Positions 9,105 through 17,984 of a stretch of DNA of 64,000 nt are shown here, in pieces; the first letter of the stretch is position 1, and each line of letters begins with the position of its first letter. This DNA comes from Marinilabiliaceae bacterium ANBcel2 (GTDB lineage Bacteria; Bacteroidota; Bacteroidia; Bacteroidales; Marinilabiliaceae): the NCBI GenBank assembly GCA_029688995.1, contig JARULA010000004.1, forward strand, positions 167,566 to 231,565. The letters run 5' to 3'. Position numbers and translations under genes: made by a program. Under the pieces are notes generated by a model that worked only from the letters and a program-made list of their open reading frames with translations, was not told the DNA's origin and made no database searches.

Positions 9105-10859
9105 ATGACAAGCAATAGTGAGCAACTAACAGCAATTAGAAAAAGGGCAGAAAAATGGTTAGATCCTCTATATGATGAGCAAACCAATGCAGAGGTAAAA
9201 GCTATGTTAGATAATGATGATCCAACAGAACTAACCGACGCTTTTTATAAAAATCTGGAGTTTGGAACAGGAGGCTTACGTGGAGTAATGGGAACCGGAT
9301 CTAACAGAATGAACAAATATACAGTAGGATCTGCGACCCAGGGATTAGCTAACTACATAAATAAAGAGTTCTCTCACTTAAGTGAACGCAAAGTTGTAAT
9401 AGGCCATGATTGTCGAAATAATAGTCGCTACTTTGCAGAAACTGTGGCCCAAATATTTTCAGCAAACAATATCACTGCTTATCTCTTTGAAGATTTACGC
9501 CCCACACCTGAAATATCTTTTGCAATAAGGCATTTAAAATGTCAAAGCGGTGTAATAATCACTGCATCACATAATCCAAAAGAGTATAATGGATTTAAAG
9601 CATATTGGGATGATGGTGCACAAATTATAGCTCCACATGATAAAAATATTATAGATGAAGTTGCAAACATAGAATCCGTTAGCAAAATTAAATTTGAAGG
9701 AAACAAAAAGCTTATTAAAATATTGGGAAATGAAATTGATAAGCTTTTTATAAAAGAGATAACAAACATATCTCTTAATAAAAAGATAATAGAGAATCAA
9801 AAGAATTTAAAAATTGTATTTTCTCCAATACACGGGACCACAGTAAATATAGTTCCATCAGCTCTACAAGAATATGGTTTTAATAATATAATTAATATTC
9901 CAGAACAGGATATTGTAGATGGGAATTTCCCCACCGTAATCTCCCCCAACCCGGAAGATCCCGAAGCTCTTAAAATGGCAATAAAAAAAGCAGAAGAGAG
10001 TAATGCTGATATGGTTGCAGCATGTGATCCCGATGGTGACAGATTGGGAATTGCTGTAAAAAATGAAAAAGGTGAATTTATTTTATTAAATGGTAATCAA
10101 ACAGCCCTTTTACTTACATGGTACATGATTACTCAATGGAAGAAACAGGGATATATCAAAGGAGAAGAGTTTGTTGTTAAAACTATTGTTACATCCGAAA
10201 TTATTAAAACAATTGCTGACAACAACTCTATCGAATGTTTCGATTCATATACCGGTTTTAAATGGATAGCTTCTATAATAAGAGAGCTTGAAGGTGAAAA
10301 AAAGTATATCTGCGGCGGAGAAGAGAGTTATGGTTTTTTACCAGGAGATTATGTAAGAGATAAAGATGCTGTAGGTTCAATATGCATGATGGCTGAGATA
10401 GCAGCATGGGCAAAAGATCATGGCAAAACTGTTTATGAGCTGTTAAAAGATATCTATATTGAATATGGCTTTTCATATGAACATATGGTATCAATTGTAC
10501 GTAAAGGAAAATCAGGTGCAGAAGAGATTAATGCAATGATGGATAAATTTAGAAACAATCCTCCCAAAGAAGTTGCAGGCTCAACAATTACAGTTATAAA
10601 AGACTTTGATAAATTAGAGGAGATTAATCTTTTAACAGGCAAAAAAGAGAAGCTAAATAAACCAGCTCCATCAAATGTATTACAATTTTTCACTAAAGAT
10701 GGATCTAAAATTTCGGCAAGACCATCAGGAACCGAACCCAAAATTAAATTTTACTTTGAAGTAAAAGGTGAGCTAAAAGAGCGAATAGAATTTAATAGTT
10801 CGGTAGCAAAAGCAAAAAACAAAATCGATGCAATCATAAAAGATATGAAAATTGAGTAA
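9105..10859 (+). CDS. Phosphoglucomutase / phosphomannomutase family enzyme
   Basis: A 584-residue alpha-D-phosphohexomutase with all four family signatures in order. These are the phosphoserine loop TASHNPKEYNGFK, the metal loop DPDGDRLGIA, the sugar-binding loop GGEESYGF and the phosphate-binding loop RPSGTEPKIKFY. It interconverts hexose 1- and 6-phosphates. The length and GGEESYG loop fit the long phosphoglucomutase (PgcA-like) subgroup. As last gene of the sugar-nucleotide operon, 8 bp after rfbD, it would supply glucose-1-phosphate for RfbA and for UDP-glucose synthesis. Substrate preference cannot be read from sequence alone. A bidirectional terminator follows. Confidence 0.92.
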   Translation: MTSNSEQLTAIRKRAEKWLDPLYDEQTNAEVKAMLDNDDPTELTDAFYKNLEFGTGGLRGVMGTGSNRMNKYTVGSATQGLANYINKEFSHLSERKVVIGHDCRNNSRYFAETVAQIFSANNITAYLFEDLRPTPEISFAIRHLKCQSGVIITASHNPKEYNGFKAYWDDGAQIIAPHDKNIIDEVANIESVSKIKFEGNKKLIKILGNEIDKLFIKEITNISLNKKIIENQKNLKIVFSPIHGTTVNIVPSALQEYGFNNIINIPEQDIVDGNFPTVISPNPEDPEALKMAIKKAEESNADMVAACDPDGDRLGIAVKNEKGEFILLNGNQTALLLTWYMITQWKKQGYIKGEEFVVKTIVTSEIIKTIADNNSIECFDSYTGFKWIASIIRELEGEKKYICGGEESYGFLPGDYVRDKDAVGSICMMAEIAAWAKDHGKTVYELLKDIYIEYGFSYEHMVSIVRKGKSGAEEINAMMDKFRNNPPKEVAGSTITVIKDFDKLEEINLLTGKKEKLNKPAPSNVLQFFTKDGSKISARPSGTEPKIKFYFEVKGELKERIEFNSSVAKAKNKIDAIIKDMKIE

Positions 10860-10884
10860 GCAAGCTCTTCTCAAGATAAAAGCA

Positions 10885-10928
10885 AATAAAGAGATGCCAT
10901 ATTTTTACTAATTTGGCATCTTCTTTAT
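10885..10928. terminator. Bidirectional terminator between pgm and the RecD-like helicase
   Basis: An inverted repeat with core AGATGCCA (10892-10899) and TGGCATCT (10914-10921). The flanks AATAAAG and CTTTATT extend the pairing and give U-rich tails in both directions. It sits between the convergent ends of the plus-strand mutase gene and the minus-strand helicase gene. Confidence 0.8.
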
Positions 10929-12361
10929 TCTCTCATTTTATCACTATAAAACTCTTTAGGGAAATTAATAAAATAGAGCTGCTCTGATGCTCGTGTAACA
11001 GCTGTATATAGCCATCTATAAAGATCTCTGCCCAAATACTCCTCTTTAAAATAGCCCATATCTATAAATACTGCTTTCCACTGACCACCCTGCGATTTAT
11101 GACAGGTCATCGCATATGCAAATTTAACCTGAAGGGCATTAAAAAATTGGTTCGACTGTAAAGATTCATATCTTTTTTTGGCTGAAGAGATATCCTGATA
11201 ATCCTCCATTACAACATTATAAAACTCTTCTTGCTGCCCAACAGAAAATCCGGCTCCGGGTAATTGTAATGTATCAAGATTAATTCTAACATCGATATCA
11301 ACATCCTTATAATCCATCAATTCACAAGTGATATCAGCAAACCTATACCCATACATATTATGATAATTTTTGATACGCACTACTTTTCCAATATCACCAT
11401 TAGCAATAAACTCAATTTTTGGGTGATCTTTAACCCAATAGTAATTATTACGCGTTATAAGTAAATAGTCACCCGTCGATATCTCATCCTCTTTAAAAAG
11501 AATTGTATTACGAATACCTGTATTGTATAAATTAGACCGTTTATTAGATCTGCATATAATTAAAGTCTCCTCCTCTCCGTATAAATCGTAACATCTGTTA
11601 ATCTCCTCCTGGACTTCAGCTCCATTTAAAGCATGAGTATCATTAAAACGTACTGTCTCTAATTTAGGGTAACATCCTTCATAAAAACCATTACTTAATG
11701 CCGTTCTAATAGTAGTTGCATTATACAAAATACCACTATCATGATGTTGACGCACAACATCTCTTAACTCTGTCTCAATAATCTCTCTGCCATAACCACT
11801 TAAATAATCAGCATCGAGGGCCGGACTTATCAATGTTGATACTGGTGGCAACTGAGCGGTATCTCCAACAATAATTAATTTACAACCGGTCCCTTTATAC
11901 ACAAACTCAATTAAATCATCTAAAAGTCGGCCCGACCCAAAAAATGCGCCTCCCGAAGATTCATTAGAGATCATAGAGGCTTCATCAACAATAAAAAAAG
12001 TGCTCTTTTGCCTATTATAACTAACCTTAAATCCCGAAAAATAATCAATTGAAGATTCACGATTATAAATATATTTATGAATTGTATAAGCCGGGATGTC
12101 AACAGCTTTACTCAACACCTTTGCAGCTCTTCCCGTAGGCGCTAACAATACAGCATTAAAATCACTCTCCCTTAAAGTAGTAACAAGTGATTTAATTAAT
12201 AAAGTTTTTCCTGTTCCGGCATATCCTTTCAATAAAAAAGTGTAATTTGGTTGCTTGAGTGCAACAAAAGATGACATTTTATCAATAGCAACAGATTGCG
12301 ATACCGTTGGCTCATGAGGAAAATGGAAATGTAAACGACTTAAAAAATAGTCTTTTAGCAT
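10925..12361 (-). CDS. RecD/Dda-like superfamily 1 DNA helicase
   Basis: A 478-residue single-chain SF1B helicase. The Walker A motif is KGYAGTGKTLLIKSL near residue 45, the Walker B region is TFFIVDEASMIS, and motif III is IIVGDTAQLPPV. The C-terminal UvrD_C_2 block reads YAMTCHKSQGGQWKAVF, followed by YTAVTRASEQLYF. It is much shorter than RecD of RecBCD, and no recB or recC is nearby, so a stand-alone helicase related to Dda or RecD2 is most likely. DNA-dependent ATPase activity moving 5' to 3' is known for this family; the cellular role is not evident from context. Confidence 0.88.
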   Translation of the reverse strand: MLKDYFLSRLHFHFPHEPTVSQSVAIDKMSSFVALKQPNYTFLLKGYAGTGKTLLIKSLVTTLRESDFNAVLLAPTGRAAKVLSKAVDIPAYTIHKYIYNRESSIDYFSGFKVSYNRQKSTFFIVDEASMISNESSGGAFFGSGRLLDDLIEFVYKGTGCKLIIVGDTAQLPPVSTLISPALDADYLSGYGREIIETELRDVVRQHHDSGILYNATTIRTALSNGFYEGCYPKLETVRFNDTHALNGAEVQEEINRCYDLYGEEETLIICRSNKRSNLYNTGIRNTILFKEDEISTGDYLLITRNNYYWVKDHPKIEFIANGDIGKVVRIKNYHNMYGYRFADITCELMDYKDVDIDVRINLDTLQLPGAGFSVGQQEEFYNVVMEDYQDISSAKKRYESLQSNQFFNALQVKFAYAMTCHKSQGGQWKAVFIDMGYFKEEYLGRDLYRWLYTAVTRASEQLYFINFPKEFYSDKMRE

Positions 12362-12419
12362 TTTTAACGTATTTATTGATTAAAAAAAAGCAAGAACAAT
12401 ATTTTTTTTTAAATTTGTG

Positions 12420-12427
12420 CAAAAGTA
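12420..12427 (-). promoter_or_regulatory. Candidate -7 promoter element for the RecD-like helicase
   Basis: On the minus strand this reads TACTTTTG, matching TAnnTTTG, about 59 bp upstream of the helicase start. No well-spaced TTTG box is visible upstream, so only the -7 element is claimed. Confidence 0.4.
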
Positions 12428-12456
12428 ACAGAAAACAAATTAAAGCTCTAAAAATA

Positions 12457-13089
12457 ATGAAAACAGTACTTCAAATTTTATTGACCATTGCTATTATCCT
12501 ACTTGCATACATGGCTGTTGAAAGTATTAACAGACCAGTAAGGTTTCAGCAGGAGTATGAATCAAGAAGAGATAAAGTAATTGAAAGACTAAAAGAGATA
12601 AGATCTGCTCAGGTTGCATACAGATCAATGCACGGAGAGTTTACTTCAAGTTTTGATACTCTTTCAAACTTTATTGCCGAAGACTCACTTGTTCTGGTTA
12701 GAATGGAAGGTAATTTAACTGACAGCATGCTGGATGCCGGTATGACAGAGAGACAAGCTCTTGATTTAGGGATAATATCGCGCGATACTATTAGAAGAAG
12801 CGTAAAAGATTCTCTTTTTAGAAATAAGTCGTGGATTTTGGATTCAATAAGTTATATTCCTTACTCACAGGGCGAAAAGTTTGAAATGGAGAAAGGAAAT
12901 GTAGAGACAGCATCAGGAATTAAAGTTCCGGTTTTTCAAGCTCAGGCTCACAACAACACATTCACAAAAGACCTTAACAGACAGGAAGTTATTAATATAA
13001 ACGACAGGCAAACGCAGCTTGACAGATATCCCGGTCTGCGAGTAGGTTCTATTGAGCAAGCTAATAACAATGCAGGTAATTGGGAATAA
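12457..13089 (+). CDS. Membrane-anchored protein of unknown function
   Basis: A 210-residue protein starting at the ATG at 12457. An in-frame upstream start at 12307 would overlap the helicase gene and add unconserved-looking sequence, so it is not used. Residues 4-24 form one hydrophobic anchor (VLQILLTIAIILLAYMAVES). The rest is polar and probably periplasmic, with a predicted short coiled coil around EYESRRDKVIERLKEIRSAQ. I do not recognise a catalytic motif. It lies 9 bp upstream of the DUF3822 gene, and this trio with rsmD looks like one operon. It resembles small pilin-like or 'type II secretion'-like anchored proteins in layout, but that likeness is too weak to call. Confidence 0.75.
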   Translation: MKTVLQILLTIAIILLAYMAVESINRPVRFQQEYESRRDKVIERLKEIRSAQVAYRSMHGEFTSSFDTLSNFIAEDSLVLVRMEGNLTDSMLDAGMTERQALDLGIISRDTIRRSVKDSLFRNKSWILDSISYIPYSQGEKFEMEKGNVETASGIKVPVFQAQAHNNTFTKDLNRQEVININDRQTQLDRYPGLRVGSIEQANNNAGNWE

Positions 13090-13098
13090 AAAAATGAC

Positions 13099-13953
13099 AT
13101 GAGGGAAATTTCATTTACCGACGATCATTTTGATTATAAAATAACATCATCATATTTTATATCCATCCAGATTTCTCTGGATGGATTTTATTTTTGCACT
13201 CTTGATCCTGTAAAAAACAGATATATCCAGTTTGAAAATCATCTGTTATCAAAAGATGCAAAAAAAAATCAAGAGAGTATCGAAGAGCTTTTTAATAAAA
13301 AAGAGAAATTAAATCTTCCATATAAAAAAACATTTATATTAATACCGGGATTAACAAATACGTTGGTTCCGTCAGGATTATATAAAACCAATAAACCCGA
13401 AGAGTGGCTTAAACTATCATACGGTAATATTAACCTAAAAGAAAATATAGTTGTAAGCAACAAAGTTAATTTAGCTGATGCATATAATGTATTTACAATC
13501 CCAAAAAAATTGCACACAATTATATCGAGACAATTTCCCTCTCCACAAATATTTCACCAGCATACTCCTATTATTGAAAAAAATCTTTCAACAAGAATGA
13601 CCAATCACGGTTCAACAATCCTCTACATAAATCTCGAGGACTCTTTTTTTGATATTATAGCATTTAAAAACAATAAACTGCAACTATCAAACTCCTTTAT
13701 AATTAAAAGTAAACAAGATTTTATCTACTTTGCACTCTTTGTATTTGAACAGCTAAAGTTAGAGCGAGCCCAAACTAAAATAATTCTTAGCGGGAGACAT
13801 TCTGGTTTTAACACATTGCAAAAAGAGCTAAAAAGATATATCAAGAATATTTATACCACTAAATTACCATATGAATTTCAGTACTCATATCATTTTAGAG
13901 ATTTAAAAAATACAGCATTTCACAATATGCTAAGTTTACCTTTATGCGAATAA
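13099..13953 (+). CDS. DUF3822 family protein
   Basis: A 284-residue soluble protein. Its start (REISFTDDHFDYKITSSY) and its glycine-containing segment ILSGRHSGF fit the Bacteroidota family DUF3822, whose members resemble the actin/hexokinase-like ATPase fold. No function is established to my knowledge. Family placement rests on memory of the N-terminal pattern and, more strongly, on position: DUF3822 genes in this phylum typically sit just upstream of rsmD, and here the two overlap by 10 bp, implying translational coupling. Its codon and base use match the neighbours. Confidence 0.75.
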   Translation: MREISFTDDHFDYKITSSYFISIQISLDGFYFCTLDPVKNRYIQFENHLLSKDAKKNQESIEELFNKKEKLNLPYKKTFILIPGLTNTLVPSGLYKTNKPEEWLKLSYGNINLKENIVVSNKVNLADAYNVFTIPKKLHTIISRQFPSPQIFHQHTPIIEKNLSTRMTNHGSTILYINLEDSFFDIIAFKNNKLQLSNSFIIKSKQDFIYFALFVFEQLKLERAQTKIILSGRHSGFNTLQKELKRYIKNIYTTKLPYEFQYSYHFRDLKNTAFHNMLSLPLCE

Positions 13954-14483
13954 TAAGCGGTTTTTTAAAAGGAAGGCGTTTTAATCCGCCAAAAAACTTT
14001 AAAGCACGTCCAACAACCGATACTGCGCGTGAAAGTCTTTTTAATATACTAAACAACACAATTGAGTATGATCAAATTAAAGTTTTGGATCTTTTTTCAG
14101 GAACCGGAGCTGTCACCTATGAGTTTGTTTCACGAGGAGTTAAAGAGATAACATCTGTAGAAAAGAATTACAACCATTACAAATTTATCAAAAAAACTAT
14201 TGAACAGTTAAAGATAGATAACTATGTAAAGACAGTAAAGTTGGATGTATTTAAATTTCTGAAAAACGAATCAACAGAAAAATTTGATCTTATTTTTGCA
14301 GATCCTCCATTCGAAATGGAAAATTTTGAGTTATTGCCCGATTCAATTTTTTTATCGAATCTTTTAAATCCGGATGCTTTAGTAATAATAGAACACGGTC
14401 CCGATAAAGACTTTTCGAATAATAATAATTTTAAAGATAGAAGAGAGTATGGAAAAGTTAATTTCTCATTTTTCAGTTTATAA
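13944..14483 (+). CDS. rsmD: 16S rRNA (guanine-966-N2)-methyltransferase
   Basis: A 179-residue Rossmann-fold methyltransferase of the RsmD type. The N-terminus MRIISGFLKGRRFNPP is characteristic, followed by the SAM-binding motif LDLFSGTGAVTYE and the catalytic motif FADPPFE, which corresponds to N/DPPY/F. It methylates N2 of G966 in 16S rRNA during 30S assembly. Its start overlaps the DUF3822 gene by 10 bp. An inverted repeat TTTCAGTT/AACTGAAA at the 3' end may terminate the operon before the oppositely oriented tRNA-Asp genes. Confidence 0.92.
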   Translation: MRIISGFLKGRRFNPPKNFKARPTTDTARESLFNILNNTIEYDQIKVLDLFSGTGAVTYEFVSRGVKEITSVEKNYNHYKFIKKTIEQLKIDNYVKTVKLDVFKFLKNESTEKFDLIFADPPFEMENFELLPDSIFLSNLLNPDALVIIEHGPDKDFSNNNNFKDRREYGKVNFSFFSL

Positions 14484-14502
14484 AGATAACTGAAATTAAA
14501 AG

Positions 14503-14576
14503 CGGTCTGGACGAGACTCGAACTCGCGACCTCCGGCGTGACAGGCCGGCATTCTAACCAACTGAACTACCAGACC
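14503..14576 (-). tRNA. tRNA-Asp (GTC), copy 3 in transcription order
   Basis: A 74-nt cloverleaf on the minus strand. It has a 7-bp acceptor GGTCTGG/CCAGACC, discriminator G, anticodon stem CCGGC/GCCGG with loop CTGTCAC (anticodon GTC), and T loop TTCGAGT. No CCA is encoded. The mature part is identical to the copies at 14644 and 14751. Confidence 0.96.
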
Positions 14577-14643
14577 AATAAATTTTATCTATAATTAAAT
14601 CAATAATAAGATAATAAATCATTACAATTTTTTGAAAAAGTAG

Positions 14644-14717
14644 CGGTCTGGACGAGACTCGAACTCGCGACCTCCGGCGTGACAGGCCGGCATTCTAACC
14701 AACTGAACTACCAGACC
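14644..14717 (-). tRNA. tRNA-Asp (GTC), copy 2
   Basis: Same 74-nt cloverleaf and anticodon GTC as the flanking copies, with no base differences. The spacer to the next copy is AT-rich and unrelated, so only the mature tRNA and two 3' bases are shared. Confidence 0.96.
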
Positions 14718-14750
14718 AACAAATCAACCATTTAAATATTAAATTAAAAG

Positions 14751-14824
14751 CGGTCTGGACGAGACTCGAACTCGCGACCTCCGGCGTGACAGGCCGGCAT
14801 TCTAACCAACTGAACTACCAGACC
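14751..14824 (-). tRNA. tRNA-Asp (GTC), copy 1
   Basis: First in transcription order. It is identical to the other two copies and is probably transcribed with them as one precursor. The CCA tail is not encoded, so processing by RNase Z (or other 3' nucleases) and CCA addition are needed. Confidence 0.96.
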
Positions 14825-14920
14825 GGTTGACTTGTATTTTTATTCTCAAAAAATTAATAATGATCATCCTTTGCTTTCAAAGGCGTTGCAAATATAGTGT
14901 TTCTTTTGTTTTGTACAATA

Positions 14921-14957
14921 CAGACCCTCACTTTTTTTTCTTTTTTTTGAGGGTCTG
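14921..14957. terminator. Hairpin downstream of pyk, with homopolymeric loop
   Basis: A perfect 10-bp inverted repeat CAGACCCTCA / TGAGGGTCTG encloses a 17-nt loop that is almost pure T on the plus strand (A on the minus strand). It lies 41 bp beyond the pyk stop and before the tRNA-Asp genes. The position suggests a pyk terminator, yet neither side has the usual run of U after the stem. Confidence 0.5.
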
Positions 14958-14997
14958 CACACATTACAGTGATTTTTAACTCTATATAAAAATTTAA

Positions 14998-16428
14998 TTA
15001 ATCAACGTATCGATCAACCTTATTTAATAATCCCGTAACAGTTATAATTTCAAGATAGGTTGTTCCACCTCCAATACCAAAACTGCCACCCAAATATGCA
15101 ACCAAATCCTCATCAGCAAGATTTCTCTTCTTTTGAAGCTTAACTAAGGTATTATGCATTATCTCTTTTTTAGAACTGCCTGCTTCAGTTAATCTGGGAA
15201 ACACACCATAACTCAAAGCCAGTTCACGCCCAACGCGCTTATTATAACATAGTGCAATAACAGAGAGATGCCCTCTAAATGCAGCAAGATATCGAGCCGT
15301 TTTTCCCGTCAAACTATCAGTCATTACAGTCTTAATATTAAGCTCTTTTGAAGCTTCAACAGCAGTATCAGCCAAATATGCTGTAATATCATGCTTAACC
15401 AAATCAACAGGAATGTCATTTCTACTATCCTTGGCCTTTTCAACCTCTTTGGCAATCTTAGACATAGTAGCTACAGACTCAACAGGATATTTACCATATG
15501 CAGTCTCCCCGCTTAACATTATTGCATCGGTTCGATAATAAATAGCATTAGCAACATCAGTAACCTCAGCCCTTGTAGGACGCGGATTATCAATCATACT
15601 ATGCAACATCTGGGTAGCAACTATAACGGGCTTTTTAGATTCAACACATTTTCGTATTAACTGGCGTTGTAACAATGGAATTTTCTCCTGAGGAATCTCA
15701 ATTCCCAAATCTCCACGAGCAACCATTATTCCATGAACATGCCTTAATATATCATCAATATTTTCAACACCTTCCTGATTTTCAATTTTAGCAATTATTT
15801 TAACCGCACTGTCATACTCATCCAGAATATCCTGAATAGCAATACAATCCTGCGCATTACGAACAAAAGAGTGAGCAATAAAATCTATGTCATTTTCAAT
15901 CGCATATTTAACATAACTTATGTCTCTTTGCGTAAGGGATGGAAGGTTAATACGAACACCGGGAACATTTACACTTTTACGACTACCAACCACTCCACTG
16001 TTTAAAACTTCACAGATTAATCCATCGGCTCCCTTTTCTTTAACTATTAAATCAACCTCTCCGTCATCAATCAAAAGATGACTCCCAACTTCAACATCCT
16101 CAGCAATCTTCGGATAGGATACATTAATGCACTTTTCTGTTGAATCCTCATTAGGAGAGCCTTTAAGAATAATAGTATCTCCAATTTTAACAGACAAATT
16201 ATTAATACATTTTGTTGTTCTAATCTCGGGCCCTTTAGTGTCAATTAAAAGAGCTATTTTATCTGAAACCTGACGAGTATTATTAACAATCTTATCCAAA
16301 CCCTCAAAATCAAGATGAGCAGTATTCATCCTTACTACATTCATTCCAGCCTTATAGAGGCTACGTATAAACTCCACATCACATCTCTTATCTGAGACTG
16401 TGGCAATAATTTTTGTATGCTTATCCAT
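14998..16428 (-). CDS. pyk: Pyruvate kinase
   Basis: A 476-residue glycolytic enzyme forming pyruvate and ATP from phosphoenolpyruvate. The active-site segment IIAKIENQEGVENID contains the catalytic lysine, and GIMVARGDLGIEIP is the metal-binding block. The N-terminal site usually written RxNxSHG is MNTAH here, a variant. The C-terminal domain is about 130 residues and no extra phosphohistidine domain is attached. aroQ lies 56 bp upstream on the same strand, so the two may be co-transcribed. pckA nearby works in the opposite metabolic direction on the same substrate pool. Confidence 0.95.
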   Translation of the reverse strand: MDKHTKIIATVSDKRCDVEFIRSLYKAGMNVVRMNTAHLDFEGLDKIVNNTRQVSDKIALLIDTKGPEIRTTKCINNLSVKIGDTIILKGSPNEDSTEKCINVSYPKIAEDVEVGSHLLIDDGEVDLIVKEKGADGLICEVLNSGVVGSRKSVNVPGVRINLPSLTQRDISYVKYAIENDIDFIAHSFVRNAQDCIAIQDILDEYDSAVKIIAKIENQEGVENIDDILRHVHGIMVARGDLGIEIPQEKIPLLQRQLIRKCVESKKPVIVATQMLHSMIDNPRPTRAEVTDVANAIYYRTDAIMLSGETAYGKYPVESVATMSKIAKEVEKAKDSRNDIPVDLVKHDITAYLADTAVEASKELNIKTVMTDSLTGKTARYLAAFRGHLSVIALCYNKRVGRELALSYGVFPRLTEAGSSKKEIMHNTLVKLQKKRNLADEDLVAYLGGSFGIGGGTTYLEIITVTGLLNKVDRYVD

Positions 16429-16484
16429 ATAAATAAAAAAAGAATTATTTTAAACTATACTGTAAATAAAATATCAGAAAAACC

Positions 16485-16910
16485 TTAAACCCTGTTAAAC
16501 AAAGCTTCTATAGCTAAGCGATAAGAGTCTAATCCAAATCCACAAATAACACCCTCTACAACAGGCGATAAGAAAGAGTGATGCCTGTACTCTTCACGTT
16601 TATATATATTTGATATATGAACCTCAATAACCGGTACAGATAAAAGACGTACAGCATCGGAAATTGCTATAGAGGTATGAGTATAAGCAGCTGCATTAAT
16701 AACAACTCCATCAAATCTATCCATATTATTATGAAGATAATCAATAAGTCCACCTTCACTATTCGATTGATAATAGGAGATATTAACTCGACCTTCAAAA
16801 AAAGTTTCAAGCTCCATCAAGTATTGATCAAATGACCTGCCGCCATATAAATCGGGTTCTCGAAGCTCAAGTAAATTTAAATTAGGTCCGTTAAGAATTA
16901 AAACTCTCAT
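16485..16910 (-). CDS. aroQ: 3-dehydroquinate dehydratase, type II
   Basis: A 141-residue protein of the flavodoxin-like type II dehydroquinase family. It catalyses the third step of the shikimate pathway. Conserved parts include ILNGPNLNLLELREPDLYG with the catalytic tyrosine, the stretch INAAAYTHTSIAISDA, and VIEVHISNIYKREEYRHHS with the catalytic histidine. The length is normal. It is divergent from xerD across 174 bp, an arrangement often seen in Bacteroidota. Confidence 0.95.
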   Translation of the reverse strand: MRVLILNGPNLNLLELREPDLYGGRSFDQYLMELETFFEGRVNISYYQSNSEGGLIDYLHNNMDRFDGVVINAAAYTHTSIAISDAVRLLSVPVIEVHISNIYKREEYRHHSFLSPVVEGVICGFGLDSYRLAIEALFNRV

Positions 16911-17084
16911 AGTATGAAGTAAAAATAGAATTATATTGACAAACTTAAGATAACTATTACAAATAAAAAAATGAGGCTATAATTAAACTAAAATATAAAA
17001 TATTTGTCATAATTTTATAGTTATACATAATAGTTTTACTTTATTGCATTATTACTCTATATATTATTTAAAAACAACATACTT

Positions 17085-17984
17085 ATGAACTGGGAAAGTG
17101 AAATAAATTCGTTTAAAGATTATCTAAAACTTGAAAAAGGTTTATCTGATAACTCAATACACGCGTATATAACTGATTTATATAAGCTGGTACAATTTTT
17201 AAAAGATCGAGGGCATAATGTAAATCCCGATAATATCACTCTTAATCACCTTAAAGAATTAATGGAGTGGATAAACAGCCGTGGTATTAGTCCGCGCACA
17301 CAAGCCCGAATTATAAGCGGAATTAAATCATTTTACAAATTTCTATTAATTGAAGAGAAGATAGAAAAAGACCCCACATCTCTTTTAGAAGCACCCAAAG
17401 TAGGTAGAAAATTACCTGAAATATTATCAGTTGAAGAGATAGATGAAATAATAAACGCCATAAATACAAGAAAACCTGAAGGTCAACGTAATAAAGCAAT
17501 TCTTGAAACACTATACAGTTGTGGACTTCGTGTATCAGAACTGATAGACCTGAAAATATCAAATCTCTTTTTTGAATCGGGATTTATTAAAATTGAAGGA
17601 AAAGGCAGTAAAGAGCGACTAGTACCCATTAGCACAAAGGCTATTAAAGAGATCAATCTATACCTGGGAGAATATAGACGAAATCTTAATATCAATCCTG
17701 ATGATGAAGACACTCTCTTTTTAAACCGCAGAGGAAAAAAGCTGTCACGGGTGATGATCTTCACTATTATAAAAAACACCACAAAGGCTCTGGGACTTGA
17801 AAAAAATATCAGTCCGCACACATTCCGTCACTCTTTTGCCACTCACCTAATCGATGGAGGAGCAAACTTAAGAGCAGTTCAGGAGATGTTAGGGCATGAA
17901 TCTATAATAACAACAGAGATTTATACTCATCTTGACAAAGAGTATCTAAAAAACACTATAATTCAGTACCATCCAAGAACTTAA
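17085..17984 (+). CDS. xerD: Site-specific tyrosine recombinase XerD
   Basis: A 299-residue tyrosine recombinase with an N-terminal SAM-like core-binding domain (about 1-90) and a C-terminal catalytic domain. The catalytic set is visible: R in SCGLRVSEL, K in the beta-hairpin region EGKGSKERLVP, H and R in HTFRHSFATHL, H in MLGHESIITT, and the nucleophile Y in EIYTHLD. It resolves chromosome dimers at dif with XerC. Length and context (divergent from aroQ, no phage or integron genes) favour the housekeeping XerD over a mobile-element integrase. The gene could be labelled xerC by some pipelines. Confidence 0.88.
   Translation: MNWESEINSFKDYLKLEKGLSDNSIHAYITDLYKLVQFLKDRGHNVNPDNITLNHLKELMEWINSRGISPRTQARIISGIKSFYKFLLIEEKIEKDPTSLLEAPKVGRKLPEILSVEEIDEIINAINTRKPEGQRNKAILETLYSCGLRVSELIDLKISNLFFESGFIKIEGKGSKERLVPISTKAIKEINLYLGEYRRNLNINPDDEDTLFLNRRGKKLSRVMIFTIIKNTTKALGLEKNISPHTFRHSFATHLIDGGANLRAVQEMLGHESIITTEIYTHLDKEYLKNTIIQYHPRT

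Noticed and set aside
10454..10741. Minus-strand open frames inside the phosphohexomutase gene
   Set aside because: They are shadows of a gene with all four family signatures intact.
12307..12456. N-terminal extension of the anchored protein into the helicase gene
   Set aside because: It overlaps the start of the oppositely oriented helicase gene and would bury the signal-anchor; the ATG at 12457 places the hydrophobic segment at the N-terminus.
14503..14824. Three near-identical 74-bp units with AT-rich spacers, looking like a repeat array
   Set aside because: The units fold as tRNA-Asp with anticodon GTC. No CRISPR-type array or cas gene was seen anywhere in the window.
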